Assembly (NCBI RefSeq): GCF_030272615.1
Contig: NC_081414.1
Span: 308,183,164 to 308,247,163 of the forward strand
Length of the DNA stretch: 64,000 nucleotides
Direction of reading: 5' to 3'
Origin: Cryptomeria japonica
Lineage: Eukaryota; Streptophyta; Pinopsida; Cupressales; Cupressaceae
Shown here: in pieces, positions 34,881 through 47,283 of the stretch
Layout: each line of letters opens with the position of its first letter
Position numbering within the stretch: the stretch's first letter is position 1
Notes under the pieces: model-generated
Told to the model about the DNA's origin: nothing
Seen by the model: the letters and a program-made list of their open reading frames with translations, nothing else
Databases searched by the model: none
Translations under genes and position numbers: made by a program

Positions 34881-35674
34881 ATTAAAATTGTAACCGAAAT
34901 TAAATTTAGACTTGTAGAAGTCCACCAAAATTCAGATTTTTCTAACTATTTGATTGGAATTTTTGTAGAACTCTGACAATTTCTTGCAGGTAGAGCTGGA
35001 TTTTATTTGCAGAATTACAAATAGTTTTAGATTTTTGCTAACTTAGTTAAGTTAGTTAAAATTTAGAGTCATTTTAATTCTTGTTGGATAAAATTGAACT
35101 CACCTTACTTTGGGCTATAAAACGAACCACAACAACAATCTTTTCTTACTTTTTCTAGGAAAAACTTTCTCAATTTGGATTCTAAAAGGAACAAAACAAT
35201 CTTTATTTTTGCAAGAAAGGGGTAAAAAGAATATTACCATCCTTTGGTGCTTAAAAGGATCAATTTTACATTTTGCAAGAAAAAGGAACCTCACTTTTTT
35301 TGTTTAAAATCAAGGAGGGAAGTCCTTCCCCTTTTATCGATTTCTTTTGTTGACCACCAAGATCGAAATTTTGCTTTGTTGACCAAATTATTTTCCTAGA
35401 TTAGAAAATCATTGCTTTGAAAGAAATGAAAAGAACACCATGTTTTCATGGAGCAACAATCTCCATACAGATCTTAGAAAATCATTGACTTGAAAGATAA
35501 AAAGAACCTTGTTTGCCTTGTCTTGAAAGTAGAAGGTATATGCTCTCCCCTTAACTAGGTGATCAAAAAGCCAGCTTACTCTTATGCTTTCAGTCATACT
35601 GCATTTAAATCCTTTAGCAAGCCTGCCTTCCTGAGGAGTTGAAATCAACTCTTAAAGCCGTTTATGGCTGGTGT

Positions 35675-35739
35675 GAAGGGAATGACCTAAGTGGGGAACG
35701 AATTTGACGCCAAGAATTCCAACCCACTATAATCAAACA
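35675..35739 (+). promoter_or_regulatory. Conserved leader block, B copy 1
   Basis: GACCTAAGTGGGGAACGAAT then AATTCCAACCCACTATAATC. A second, more diverged copy is at 35949-36000 (AAGGGTGGGGAAGAATTTGC, then ACTCACCATATATC). Related to blocks in A and C. Confidence 0.45.
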
Positions 35740-36397
35740 TGGAAAGTGACGAAAAGTCCTTTTCAATGGTTGCGTGCAGTGATCAGCCTTCCCCCAGTAT
35801 CCTTGAGATACGTAAAGCCTTTGTTCTAAAGGTTAGGAAGCCTCCTGAGGGAGTTTATCACTGACGGCTGAATGGGAAGCCTGATTATGAACCATAGAAA
35901 TAGAAGCTTTGAACCGAGTCAGTAACCAGACATTTATAACATCATAGTGCAAGGGTGGGGAAGAATTTGCCCCCAAGATTACTCACCATATATCTCCCGA
36001 GATAACTACTCAACTATGAAGCGATTCACTTTGGGTTAATTTTTGGCAAAAGGCAAAAAAATGGGCACCCTCTAGGGGGTGACACGACTATTTGAGCTGA
36101 CGGAGTATCGAGACTAGTGGGCTATGATGTTATTTATGATCCTTGACTAAAGAGTCTTTCTGAAGCGTATGATTCATATCAAAACCTATTAAAACATTGG
36201 GGATTTGAACACCTCCTCGTAGAACATACACTTTTTGTTAGATTAGGCAAAATGGTTGTACTTTTTGTGCCGTGCTTGCATTTACTAATTCAGAAAATCA
36301 TCCATCAAACTTAAAAATTTCACAACAAAAGTTCAAAATTTGAAAAAAATCAACCAAAAGAAAAATCATGGCAGTTTTGCGCATAAGAGCAACTTCT

Positions 36398-36765
36398 TAG
36401 CACGTGCAGACTTTTTGTTAGTGCATCAAAACATCAAATTAACGCATTGGTTCCAAACAATAGCGTTTCATCTCAAGGTAAAAAAGTGTGAAACCATTTA
36501 GTGCATCAAAGAAACAGTCTAGCACGTGGAAACATCAGCTTAGTGCGTGGAGGCTAAACATTAGCACATCGGGTTCATAGGTTTGCGCGTTTCAGGCCTA
36601 GGGTAGCGCATAGATTTTTCAAAACAAATAGAAAACATTTTTGAACATTCAAAACTTTAGCGCGTGTCTGGGGGTAGCCTAGCGCGTGTGGTCATTGTTT
36701 TAGCGCGTGGAGTAAATTTTGTAGCGCATATATTCTCTGTTTTAGCGCGTGATCCAAAACACAAA
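36398..36765 (+). repeat. 21-nt-periodic TAGCGCRT array, second region (B)
   Basis: Starts at 36398, 36419, 36440, 36461; 36499, 36520, 36541, 36562, 36583, 36604; 36658, 36680, 36701, 36722, 36743. Within the three runs every step is 21 nt except one of 22. Variants include TAGCACGT, TAGTGCAT and TTGCGCGT. Confidence 0.93.
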
Positions 36766-37662
36766 AACAGAGGGCAAGACAGTGAGGAATTTTAAAATTT
36801 TTGAAAACATTTTTCGAAGCCTTCTTCATCAAACATCATTTTTCATCAAACAAGAATAGCAAAAACAAACCATTAAGACTATTTCTTGAGCTAAATTTGT
36901 GTCAAAACAAACGTTGTAAAATCTTAAATGAATCGCATGATAAAACATGTCTATCTTATCATAATCTGGAAACCTCATCAGTAGTATCAACAGAATGCTT
37001 TACCATCTTACGGATTTTATCTCACAAAAACACTTGTTTAAAATTTTCAAGTTGTCAAATCAAGTTTCCATATTGGGAAGCTTTTATCCATATCATTTGA
37101 CACACTTTGTCGTGAAGGGGCATCTAAACCTTCACTTTGATAAAGTAAGATTTGAGATCTTTCAAACAAGATCAACTTAATCCAAGCCAATCAAAGGAAA
37201 CCATTGATCACTCATGCATGACTAATCCTCATATTCTGAGAAGAAAGAACCTTTATCGTAACATCACGTTGAAGAAACAACAACCTAGTTTTTCCAAATT
37301 CATCAAGAGAAACAAGTTCTTATACATCAATCATCAACTATTCAAATCTCATCGGGTATTCTTGCATCACGTCAAACGTTATATCCAAAACAAATCCAAT
37401 GAATTTGACAAAGAAACCTTGAAGACAAGAGCCTACTGTCAAAGGTCTTCTTTTAATCAAACCATAAACTACAGTGGAAAAATCAATCCAGCATTCTTTC
37501 CTGATGAGTGTATCACTTATAACATATCTTGACCAAAACCAAGCACCCCCGAGCAACATATCAATGAGGCTTTTGTCCCTTTCATCACTAAAAGTTTCTA
37601 CTAAAATGCTTGTTACTCACTCTTAAAGAAACCAACAAAGCGAGACACACGCTGAGTCTAGT

Positions 37663-38744
37663 ATGAATCGAAGATTGTCAAATCCTTTTGAAGTTCCACC
37701 CTTAGAAGAACCTGAAATTTCTGAAGCACTTCTTCAGGAATGTCAGGAAAACCCCTCATTCCAAAAGCTTGTAGAAAGGCTCATGGAAAATGACAAAGAA
37801 AAATATCCGCTCATGCTTACAAGTAAAGGCATTAAACTTCCCGAAGATTTAGACTCAAACATCTTTAAAACTGGATCTCGATAATATGCATATCAAGAAC
37901 AACAAAGAGAAGAAGAAACTCGTAACTTTGAACAACACATACCTAAGCAACACATTCTAGAACAACGCATACCAGAAATGCGTATACCCGAACTAGAAAC
38001 ACCAGAGCAAAATATGCCATTTACCACACCTTTTTAGCTGAGAACAAATACAAGGGAAGAACTTTTCCCTCAACAAGACAATATGCCTTTGGCTGCCCTT
38101 ACTCAACAAATGCAAATGTTGCAAAGGCAAATACAGGATATGCAACAAGGGACAACAGTGCAGTACTCTTTAAACGAAATCTATCCTTATCCATTTGATA
38201 GAAGATTGAACATGGTGCCTTTTCCTCCAAACTCAGACGTTCCCAAATTTGATAAATATGATGGGAAAAGTGATCCCCGAGATCATGTTCAAGAATTTTG
38301 TACAATGAGCCTTGAATTTGCTCATGATGACACCTACTTGATGAGGTTATTCCCCATAAGCTTGGGAGGGCAAACCATGGAATGGTTATCCAAAATTACA
38401 CCACCTGTCAGATCATTTGATGAATTAGTTAACAAATTCATAACCCAATATTCCTATAACATCCAACATGCCATAACCATGCTAGATGTTTGCAACACCA
38501 AACAAAAGAACAATGAAACATTCATGATACTCCTTCAACGTTGGCGACGTATGGTATCCAGATATCCTCGAGATATTCCTGAGAAGGAGAAAATGGAAAT
38601 CTTCAATGCATACCATCTTTCGCTAAATTAATTGAGAATGACATTCAAGCAGAGGAAGCATGTGTCAAAAAGGGAACACTCAAATTCTACAAGGAAGGAA
38701 CAAACTCATCAAACTACAATAACCAGAACAATACCAACCTTGAC
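37663..38744 (+). pseudogene. gag: B gag, N-terminal and capsid region
   Basis: ATG at 37663 opens with MNRRLSNPFEVPPLEEPE; NPSFQKLVERLMENDKEKY supports the start by match to A and C. After stops at about 37882 and 38036 the frame resumes with a Gln/Met-rich heptad segment (TQQMQMLQRQIQDMQQGT) and the capsid: YPFDRRLNMVPFPPNSDVP, DDTYLMRLFPISLGGQTMEW and FMILLQRWRRMVSRYP. The capsid part is the best preserved in the window (open 38083-38631). A frame change near 38625 leads into the duplicated segment. Gag forms the particle shell around element RNA. Confidence 0.85.
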
Positions 38745-39593
38745 AAATCTCAATTTTGGACTCGAAACAAAAACGAAGGCAACAATGAATCATATGATCC
38801 CAAATCGAAGCAACTAGTGCTCACATTATCTGGAAATCCTTAAAACATGAAAAATCCTAAAACTGCTAATCCAAATGCTCACACATATGCACCAAACACT
38901 GATCAAGGACAACTCAGCGCACACAACACCAATGATACTCAAAGCAAAAACATGAATCCAGGACCTAGCAACAATTCACGCAACAACACGAACAATTTCC
39001 AAAAATGTATCTTCACACCACTGGGGCAATCACCAGAATCAACATTTAGAGAACTTTTGGCACACAAGATTCTTTCTTTGCCTCCAATCAGCAACTATGA
39101 ACCTCAAATCAAACCACCTTGGTGGAATGATTCACACTATTGTGATTACCATCGTAACAAGGGTCATCAGATGAACGATTGCATGAGGTTAAAACACGTG
39201 GTACAAGATATGATTGATCAAGGTGACTTGACAATAGATGGTCTCAAAACAAATGGTGATCATGGAGCCTTTAAAAATCCTCTTCCAAATTACAAAGATG
39301 GAGCTTCAACCTCGAACGATACACACGGAGCTCGTATCAACCATATCTACAACAACACCATAAATCACATATCAACTGAAGATCATCAAGTAAATGTCAT
39401 CACCATCCGAGATAAGCATGATCATGAATCTATCAATGTAACAACCCGAACTTAGAAATATGTCTTGAAAGGACATACTGCACCTACAACTACCACACCA
39501 AAAATCCAATATGACTTGGTTAGCCAACTCTGTAAAACTCCAGCACAGATATCTATACTAGAATTGTTGAAACTATCACCAAAGCACAAAGAC
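38745..39593 (+). repeat. B gag tandem duplication, copy 1
   Basis: 849 bp (283 codons) repeated head-to-tail at 39594-40442. It encodes the Asn/Thr-rich gag region, the knuckle WWNDSHYCDYHRNKGHQMNDC with all four ligands, and the QYDLVSQLCKTPAQISILELL linker. About a dozen differences separate the copies, including TAA and TAG stops here where copy 2 has CAA and CAG. Confidence 0.92.
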
Positions 39594-40442
39594 GAATCTC
39601 AATTTTGGACTCGAAACAAAAACGAAGGCAACAATGAATCATATGATCCCAAATCGAAGCAACCAGTGCTCACATTATCTGGAAATCCTCAAAACATGAA
39701 AAATCCTAAAACTGCTAATCCAAATGCTCACACATATGCACCAAACACCGATCAAGGACAACTCAGCGCACACAACACCAATGATACTCAAAGCAAAAAC
39801 ATGAATCCAGGACCTAGCAACAATTCACGCAACAACACGAACAATTTCCAAAAATGTATCTTCACACCACTGGGGCAATCACCAAAATCAACATTCAGAG
39901 AACTTTTGGCACACAAGATTCTTTCTTTGCCTCCAATCAGCAACTATGAACCTCAAATCAAACCACCTTGGTGGAATGATTCACACTATTGTGATTACCA
40001 TCGTAACAAGGGTCATCAGATGAACGATTGCATGAGGTTAAAACACGTGGTGCAAGATATGATTAAACAAGGTGACTTGACAATAGATGGTCTCAAAACA
40101 AATGGTGATCATGGAGCCTTTAAAAATCCTCTTCCAAATTACAAAGATGGAGCTTCAACCTCGAACGATACACGCGGAGCTCGTATCAACCATATCTACA
40201 ACAACACCATAAATCACATATCAACTGAAGATCATCAAGTAAATGTCATCACCATCTGAGATAAGCGTGATCATGAATCTATCAATGTAACAACCCGAAC
40301 TCAGAAATATGTCTTGAAAGGACATACTGCACCTACAACTACCACACCAAAAATCCAATATGACTTGGTTAGCCAACTCTGTAAAACTCCAGCACAGATA
40401 TCTATACTAGAATTGTTGAAACTATCACCAAAGCACAAAGAC
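39594..40442 (+). repeat. B gag tandem duplication, copy 2
   Basis: Same content as copy 1, and in frame with it because 849 is a multiple of three. The polyprotein would thus carry two zinc knuckles and two linkers. A TGA near 40258 stands where copy 1 has CGA. Confidence 0.92.
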
Positions 40443-40930
40443 ATATTAGAACAAGTGCTATTGGAAACCAATGTACCTCAAAATTTGGATACAGACAGAT
40501 TTCAAGCCATGGTCACCCATATGACTGGACCTCATAACCTCACCTTCTCAGAACATGATGATGCTTCCTTAAGCCATCCGCATAATACTCCTCTCCATAT
40601 CGAAGTCATTGTTTGCAAACACTGAGTAAAAAGAGTCTTAATAGATGGAGGAGCCGGACTTAATATATGTACTTTAAAGCTTATACGTGCATTAGGCTTC
40701 TCAGAAGAATCTATTGATCCCTGTAAAAAGATTACCATAAAGGCATATGATGATGAGGAAAGATCCTCTAAAGGAACTATGATATTACCTATTCAAGTGG
40801 GACCAATACAAAAGGATACTATATGTCAGGTCTTGGACATAAACCTTACCTACAATATTTTATTAGGGTGACCCTGGATACATGAAATGCAAGTAGTACC
40901 TTCCACATATCATCGGTGTGTCAAATTTCC
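40443..40930 (+). pseudogene. B aspartic protease
   Basis: LIDGGAGLNICTL contains the catalytic Asp (GAT 40644-40646). ITIKAYDDEERSSKG and the C-terminal LLGxPWIHEM follow; the x is a TGA at 40868-40870 where Arg is expected. Another TGA at 40623-40625 precedes the active site. Cuts gag-pol inside particles. Confidence 0.8.
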
Positions 40931-42790
40931 TTATGATGGACAAGAGGTCTCCATATCTACTGATCACAATCCATTTCAACATTGCAACATAATAGGGGTA
41001 GCCCAAGACAGTTTGGTTCCTCATAATAGAGAAAAGAAGCGATCTTCAACATCAAATCAACAAACAGCAAAATCCAACTCCTTATGGGGAGACTTCAAAC
41101 AGAAAATGCAAATAAAAAACCAAGGTATAGGAGAATACTCTTTGGAGCCTTTATGTTTGGCCAAATTGCCAACATCACCTAGATCTCATGGATTGCCTAC
41201 TACATCAACACATCTGGTCACTCAACCCATCACCAAATTTGATGGTACCTTCATCCAATTGGGCACTCTGGCACATGAATCAGAAGACAAGGATATTCTT
41301 AGCTGGTTATACAAAGATGAGAAAGAGGATAATAGAGCAGCTGCTCTAGATATTGTTCTACCTACACACCTATATGGAAAAGGATACTTAATCATGCAGC
41401 AAATGGGATATGATGGTAAATGACCTATTGGAAAATGCAAGGAAGGAGTCACTGAACCTATAAATCTTCCTTCACAACCCAATAGAAACAAAGCAGGCTT
41501 GGGTTGTGAGCTTACCTTCCTATTAAAAAGGCCACCCCACCTAACTACAAAACCTCAATGGAAAGTAAAGATGAAGTACAAAGAAGAATCCTGGCAGGAA
41601 GCACTCTTTGAATCAGCAGAAATAATCCGCAAGGTACGGGAATGTCAAGATCAGAAGTTATATCAGGAAAAACTTCTAAAGCACAAAAGGGCCATATCTG
41701 TAGCAGTAGCTCATATTCAAACACCAATATCTCAAGAAACAATAAAATCATCTCTGAATACCATTATTCCTCCCCGAGGAAGCACAGTCTATGAACAAAT
41801 ACAAAAAATAGAAGATGGATCTGACACAGAATCAACAAAAACTATCAAAATGGTATCTATCATCAAAGATTTGTTTTCACCATACAACATACCGATTTAC
41901 AGCACTGATAGAATCTGGGATGATGCCTCAGAGACTGATTCCAATGAATATGAATGGGGTACCTGCTCCAATGCTACTACAGATATCCCTGATGATACTG
42001 ATTCCGTATCCCTTCTCAAGAAGAACATAACGCAGAAGATAGACCTCTTAAATTTGGAACGCAGAATATCTATGACGCCAAGGAAAGCGAACAGAAATAT
42101 TATGAACAAGTCTATGTAGAAGATAATACCATCAAAGACCTCGACGAAATCCTGGACTTCTTTAAAACCAAGAACAATCATGATGAAAACTCTGTCCTAA
42201 CACTCATAGTAGTCAAACTTGATCCACCTGATGAATCCTTACTGCTTGTCTTTCCTGACCTCATCGACTGGGATGAACCTGAAATCCACGATCTACCAAT
42301 TTTCCCAGATGATGAGTCTATTATCCATTACCTATGTACCGTAAATCCAGAAACAGTCTCTACCAGTGAACAAAGTAACAATGTCTGCAAACCAGGGAGT
42401 GCCAAGTCTCTCAGTCGCAAAAATGAACAAAATAAAGAATCTGATGCTGAAAACCAGTCAATGGCAGCTCTAGATCACAAAAAAGTAAAACTAAAGGATG
42501 CATCTAAGGGTGAAAACCTTTTTAAGGCACCTAACGATGGGAGACTTGACACTCTTTCCGAGCACTTTTATGAGTGATCACCCATATTGATTGAGCCCAC
42601 TCAATCAATCAACATTGGTACCACGGAAGCAGTCAGAAACCTACACCTTGCAGAATCTCTGATAGAGGAAGAAAGATCAGCATTCATCATTTTCTTTAAA
42701 GAACAACAAATTAACTTTGCTTGGTCATATGCTGATATGCCTGGAGTGGATCCACACTTAATCATGCATCACTTGTCCATCTCTTCAGGA
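40931..42790 (+). pseudogene. B protease-RT linker with G-patch
   Basis: The frame continues with HLYGKGYLIMQQMGYDGK at about 41373-41425, the G-patch-like motif with a stop after it. Lys/Glu-rich and acidic regions follow (ETDSNEYEWGTC at about 41935; ENLFKAPNDGRLDTL at about 42515), and the region ends with INFAWSYADMPGVDPHLIMH at about 42710-42770, the N-terminal edge of the RT. The role of the G-patch in these elements is thought to be RNA binding. Confidence 0.68.
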
Positions 42791-43530
42791 GTTAAACCAG
42801 TCAAGCAAAAGCTACGAAAAAATGAATCCACAAGTGGCACTCATGGTCAAAACTGAACTAAAGAAATTATTAGACGTCAGATTCATTTGACCCATTGACT
42901 ATGCAGAATGGATTTCCAACATCGTTCTAGTATCAAAACCAGATGGTAGTATCAGAATATGCACTGACTTCAGAGACATCAACAAATCTTGTCAAAAGGA
43001 CGACTTTCCTTTGCCCAGTATTGACATAACTGTAGATCTCAAAGTAGGCCATGCAATGCTCTCACTAATGGACGGTTTCTTAGGCTATAATCAAATCAAA
43101 ATAGCTCCAGAAGATCAAGATAAAACCGTGTTCACCTGTCCTTGGAGAACGTACTATTGGAATGTTATGCCTTTTGGCTTAAAGAATGCAAGGGGCACCT
43201 ATCAAAGAGCAATGACAACAATATTCCATGACATGATGCATACATTTATGGAAGACTATGTGGATGATTTACTCGCTAAATCCTTCACCAGAGCAGAACA
43301 TCTCAGCATCCTAACAATGATCTTTGATCGATTGGAGAAATTCCAAGTCAGGCTCAACCCTAAGAAGTGTGTCTTTGGGGTTACATCAGGCAAGTTACTA
43401 GGCTACATTGTCTCAGCTAAAGGTATTGAAGTAGATCCAGCAACGGTACAAGCCATTATGGACATGCCACCAGCAAAGAATATCAATGAACTCAGATCTC
43501 TATAAGGACGACTTCAATCAATCAGGCGAT
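42791..43530 (+). pseudogene. B reverse transcriptase
   Basis: KPVKQKLRK, RPIDYAEWISNIVLV-type sequence, CTDFRDINKSC, FPLPSIDITVDLKVGHAMLS, LMDGFLGYNQIKIAPEDQDK, NVMPFGLKNARGTYQRAM and EDYVDDLLAKS appear in order. YVDD is intact (Asp codons 43263-43268). The N-terminal part is shifted by a frameshift near 42825, and TGA at 42887 stands for Arg. From 43011 to 43505 the domain is open. Confidence 0.88.
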
Positions 43531-44090
43531 TCATCGCTCAACTAGCAGATAAAAGTCTACCATTTAACCATTTACTACACAAAAATGTACCATTCAAATG
43601 GGAGACCAAGTGTGCATAATCTTTTTACCAAATCAAATAGTACCTGATGAATCCACTAGTTCTAGTACCACCAGTCATAGGAAAGCCTCTTATCCTATAC
43701 ATCTCAACAACAGATATATCACTGGGGGCACTATTGGCACAAGAAGATCAACAAGGGAAGGAATGCGCCATATATTATATCAGTAGGACATTGAATGGCT
43801 ATGAACTCAACTATACATTCATTGAAAAAGCTTGCCTAACAGTGGTCTTTGCATCTCAAAAGTTTCGACATTATATGCTAGCACACACCATTAAGCTAGT
43901 CGCAAAAATTGATCCTCTCAAATATCTACCCAGCAAGGTAGCTCTTACAGGCTAATTGGCTAAATGGGTCATGATTTTCAGTGAATTTGACATCCAATAC
44001 ACAAAAAGACAAGCAATCAAAGGACAAGCAATTGCAGATCAGTTGGCTGAAGCACTGCTACCAAGCAAACACACCATGGAGATTGAATTT
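43531..44090 (+). pseudogene. B first RNase H
   Basis: LYISTTDISLGALLAQEDQQ, CAIYYISRTLNGYELNYTFI, ASQKFRHYMLAHTIKLVAKI and SEFDIQYTKRQAIKGQAIAD occur in order, with stops at 43503-43505, 43617 and 43953-43955. Removes RNA from the RNA/DNA hybrid. Confidence 0.78.
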
Positions 44091-44680
44091 CCAGATAGGG
44101 ACGTTCTTGCTCTTTCTACCAAACAATGGACCCTATACTTTGACAGATCCTATACACAACATGGTTAAGGTGTTGGATTCTGTTCATCACTCCTGAAGGA
44201 CACACTATACCAAGATCATATAGACTTATGTTTCCCTGCACAAATAATGTGGCTGAATATGAGGCATTGGTTATAGGTGTCAAAATGGCCGTATAATGGA
44301 AAATCACAGAGTTAAAAGTCTATGGGGACTCGCAACTGGTCATCCATCAAATCAACAACAACTATTAGAAAAAGGATGACAAGCTACTACCCTACAAGCA
44401 AATGGTGGATGAATTCAAACAGTATTTTGTACACATCACCTTCAAGCAAATACCGAGTTTGAACAACAAAGTAGCCAATGCAATGGCTACTATCACTTCA
44501 TTACTACAAATTCTAGAGCAACAGAGTCGTTACGAGTTCCTGGTAGAGCAACTATTCTCCCCCGCCCATGACCACTCTGAATCCCAGGTTATCTATGCCT
44601 TGACTGGTTTAGATTCTCCGTTATATGGACCGATATACGACTACCTCTAGCATAATATATTACCAATTGACCAATCACGT
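44091..44680 (+). pseudogene. B second (archaeal-type) RNase H
   Basis: WTLYFDRSYTQHG, then after a frameshift at about 44170 GVLFITPEGHTIPRSYRL and CTNNVAEYEALVIGV, then VYGDSQLVIHQIN. The Glu of AEYEAL is retained, unlike C. This second RNase H marks the Tat lineage. Confidence 0.75.
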
Positions 44681-45877
44681 AACCAAAAATGTAACTTTAT
44701 CCGACAAGCTGCCCGGTACACCCTTACTGCTGATACTTTGTATTGTCGAGGTCTAGATGGTACTCTTCTTCGTTGCCTTGATCGTAATGATTCTGATTTT
44801 GCTTTACACGAGCTTCACGAAGGTATTTGTGGCACACATTCAAGTGGCACTACTCTTACTAAAAATCTTCTAAGGATGGGATACTACTGGCCTACAATGG
44901 AGAAAGACTCATATCACTTCGCTAAGAAATGTCCTAAATGCCAGATCCATGGTAATCTGATACATGCACCTGCACAGGAACTACAGCCATTTACAACATC
45001 CTGGCCTTTTTGTCAATGGGGACTAGACTTAGTTGGAAAAATTCATCCTTCATCTTCAAATGGACACAAGTTTATTATAACAACAACAAAATACTTTACC
45101 AAATGGATAGAAGCAGTTCCCATGACCACAGTGACTGGGAAAGAAATTGCCTCTTTTATCCTCAATTATCTGATTTGCAGATATGGTATTCCAAGTTCAA
45201 TCATCACAGATAATGGTCAACCTTTCAAAAATCAAGATGTCCAAGAACTATGTGAAAAATTCAAAATCCAACATAGGTTCTCTACACCATAGTACCCACA
45301 GGGAAATGGTCAAGCAGAAGCGTCTAACAAGACAATACTAAAAATCCTCAAGAAAATAGTGAATGATGCAGACAAAGATTGACATGTACAACTCAATCCA
45401 GCTCTTTGGGCATACAGAACCAGCATCCGCACACCTACAGGAGCAGCACCATACTCATTGGTATATGGATCAGAAGCCATTTTACTCCTGGAGCTAGAAA
45501 TCCCATCTCTCAGAGTCTCTTTGAAAGGTTTAATCCCCGATGAAGAGTATCAAGTTAATCGACTGCAAGAACTTGAACTATTAGATGAAAGATGTTAGCA
45601 TGCTTATACTCATCTCAAAGCATATCAACAATGCATGTGCAGAAGCTACAATCACAAGGTCATTCCCCGCAACTTCAAAGTTGGTGACCTAGTTCTCAAA
45701 GAAAATCCAAGAAATCAGTAAGATCAAGAATAGAAAGGGAAATTTGAACCTAACTGGTTGGGTCCCTATATTATCATATCAGTCTATGGATTAGGTGCCT
45801 ATCAGCTAAAAAATTCAGAAGGAGATGTGCTCGATGAACCAACTAACAACATCCATTTGAAGAAATACTACACTTAA
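44681..45877 (+). pseudogene. B integrase
   Basis: HEGICGTHSSG and CPKCQIHGN form the zinc region. The core has WGLDLVGKIHP, SIITDNGQPF and GNGQAEASNK, so D, D and E are all present. The C-terminal part reads VIPRNFKVGDLVLKENP and KGKFEPNWLGPY. Stops: TAG at 45290-45292 where Tyr is expected, TGA in place of the Trp of RDWHVQLNPAL, and three more later. The polyprotein ends at TAA 45875-45877 after KKYYT. Confidence 0.87.
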
Positions 45878-46013
45878 GTAGTCTAGTGCACGGAAAAAGC
45901 CAAAACAAGCAAAAAAAAAAAAATCCAAAAAAATCCAAAAAAATCCAAAAAAAAAAAGCAACAAAAACAAAGTACAATAAAAACAAATGGTGAAAACCTG
46001 GTAAATAGGTGCT
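45878..46013 (+). other. Post-pol A-rich tract and conserved motif of B
   Basis: An A-rich stretch of AAAAAAATCC repeats leads into AGTACAATAAAAACAAATGG and then GAAAACCTGGTAAATAGGTG (45986-46013). The same order is seen in A (52310-52379) and C. Confidence 0.65.
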
Positions 46014-46653
46014 CTTGTGAAATAATGTCTCCTCTATCTATCTCCATACCATTTTATCTGTACAAACACTATCGGCCATCGCCCGACACTTAGCAAATAT
46101 CCATTCATGACATACTTAGCGTAGTCACTATCCTCGTTTATCCATATATATCCTCTTAGCACAAATCCACCATGGCTTGGAAATCACTCTACATATTCAC
46201 ATCCAGAGGCAAACTCAGCTAAGGGCATTCAAATCGTCTAAATATTGCAAACATTCAAGACATCAAAGCTATTTGCAAAACTCAAAAAAAAAAAACATGA
46301 CATCCAACAACCAAAACTATGCTTCATCACAAAACAAAACAAAACAATTCACAAACATACCAAGGATGGATGATTTTCTGAAGTACTGGATGTTGCATTA
46401 CAACATAAAATCTTGACTAGTTTTACATTTTGAACTTTTTCGATTATTTGGATTCTCTTCCTTGTCTCACTAAATGCTTCAAAGCTAGAGATCATGAGGA
46501 ACTTCCTATATTTTCTTAGTCTTCTGTCTGGGAGGTGATCACTTGTATTGTGTGAATACTCACCTCGAAATGTGATACATCGAATATCACTGAAGGCTTG
46601 ATTCCACTTCACGCATACAAATGATCTAATCTTGTCTGTTTACGCAATACGCA

Positions 46654-46763
46654 CTCAGGTCGTCCTGGTTCAATTATACCTTGACGCTTGTGCTATCTTG
46701 CAAAATCAAACATCATGTAAATTTTTCTCAGGTCATTATGGTTCAATTATACCATTATGCTTG
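46654..46763 (+). repeat. Paired CTCAGGTC motif, B
   Basis: CTCAGGTCGTCCTGGTTCAA at 46654 and CTCAGGTCATTATGGTTCAA at 46727, each followed by TTATACC and a GCTTGT word. The copies are 73 nt apart, the same spacing as in A (53007 and 53080). Confidence 0.75.
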
Positions 46764-46980
46764 TATAAATTTTCAACATATCCTAAACAAATCAATACTC
46801 AATGATGATACCTAAAGAGAAAGCAAACAACATATGGCTATATCGGATGGCAAAAACAGAATGAGGATGCTACCAAAAACATAGTTGCATATCATCTTAC
46901 AATTAATTGCACATCATTTTCCAATTAATTGCATATCATGTTAACATAGTTGGATATCATTTTATATTTAGTTGCATATC

Positions 46981-47107
46981 AAATCATACATCTCATTTTC
47001 AAGATACATCTCACAGCATATCCAAATCATACATCTCATTTTCAAGATACATCACACAACATATCAAATCATACATCTCATTTTCAAGATACATCTCACA
47101 ACATATA
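46981..47107. repeat. 42-43-bp tandem repeat
   Basis: Three copies starting AAATCATACATCTCATTTTC at 46981, 47024 and 47066. Confidence 0.92.
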
Positions 47108-47228
47108 AAAGCATACATCCTGCATCATACATTATATCATATATTTAAGCATTGCATCATCATGAAGAAATAACCCACATAACATGCATCAATATAAACA
47201 CACCACATGATCAAAGAAAATGGTGCCG

Positions 47229-47253
47229 TATATATATATATATATATATATAT
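47229..47253. repeat. Short (AT)n tract
   Basis: About 12 AT dinucleotides. Confidence 0.9.
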
Positions 47254-47283
47254 CTCAAAAATGATCAAAAGGTACAAAATGTA

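Larger units (their letters stand above)
34524..37662 (+). other. Untranslated leader of element B
   Basis: About 3.1 kb without a convincing gene. It contains the TAGCGCRT arrays (34590-34880 and 36398-36765), a TATA-like CTATAAAAC at 35115-35123, and two copies of the conserved leader block (35675-35739 and 35949-36000). Frames at 36801-37532 show no motif. Confidence 0.6.
46014..47280. other. B region between pol and PMD unit
   Basis: No gene. It holds two copies of a CTCAGGTC...GGTTCAATTATACC motif (46654 and 46727), a 42-bp tandem repeat at 46981-47107 and a short AT tract at 47229-47253. Confidence 0.55.

Noticed and set aside
36801-37532. Two open frames in the B leader as extra genes
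   Set aside because: Lys/Phe-rich without motifs, overlapping frames, no counterpart seen in A or C.
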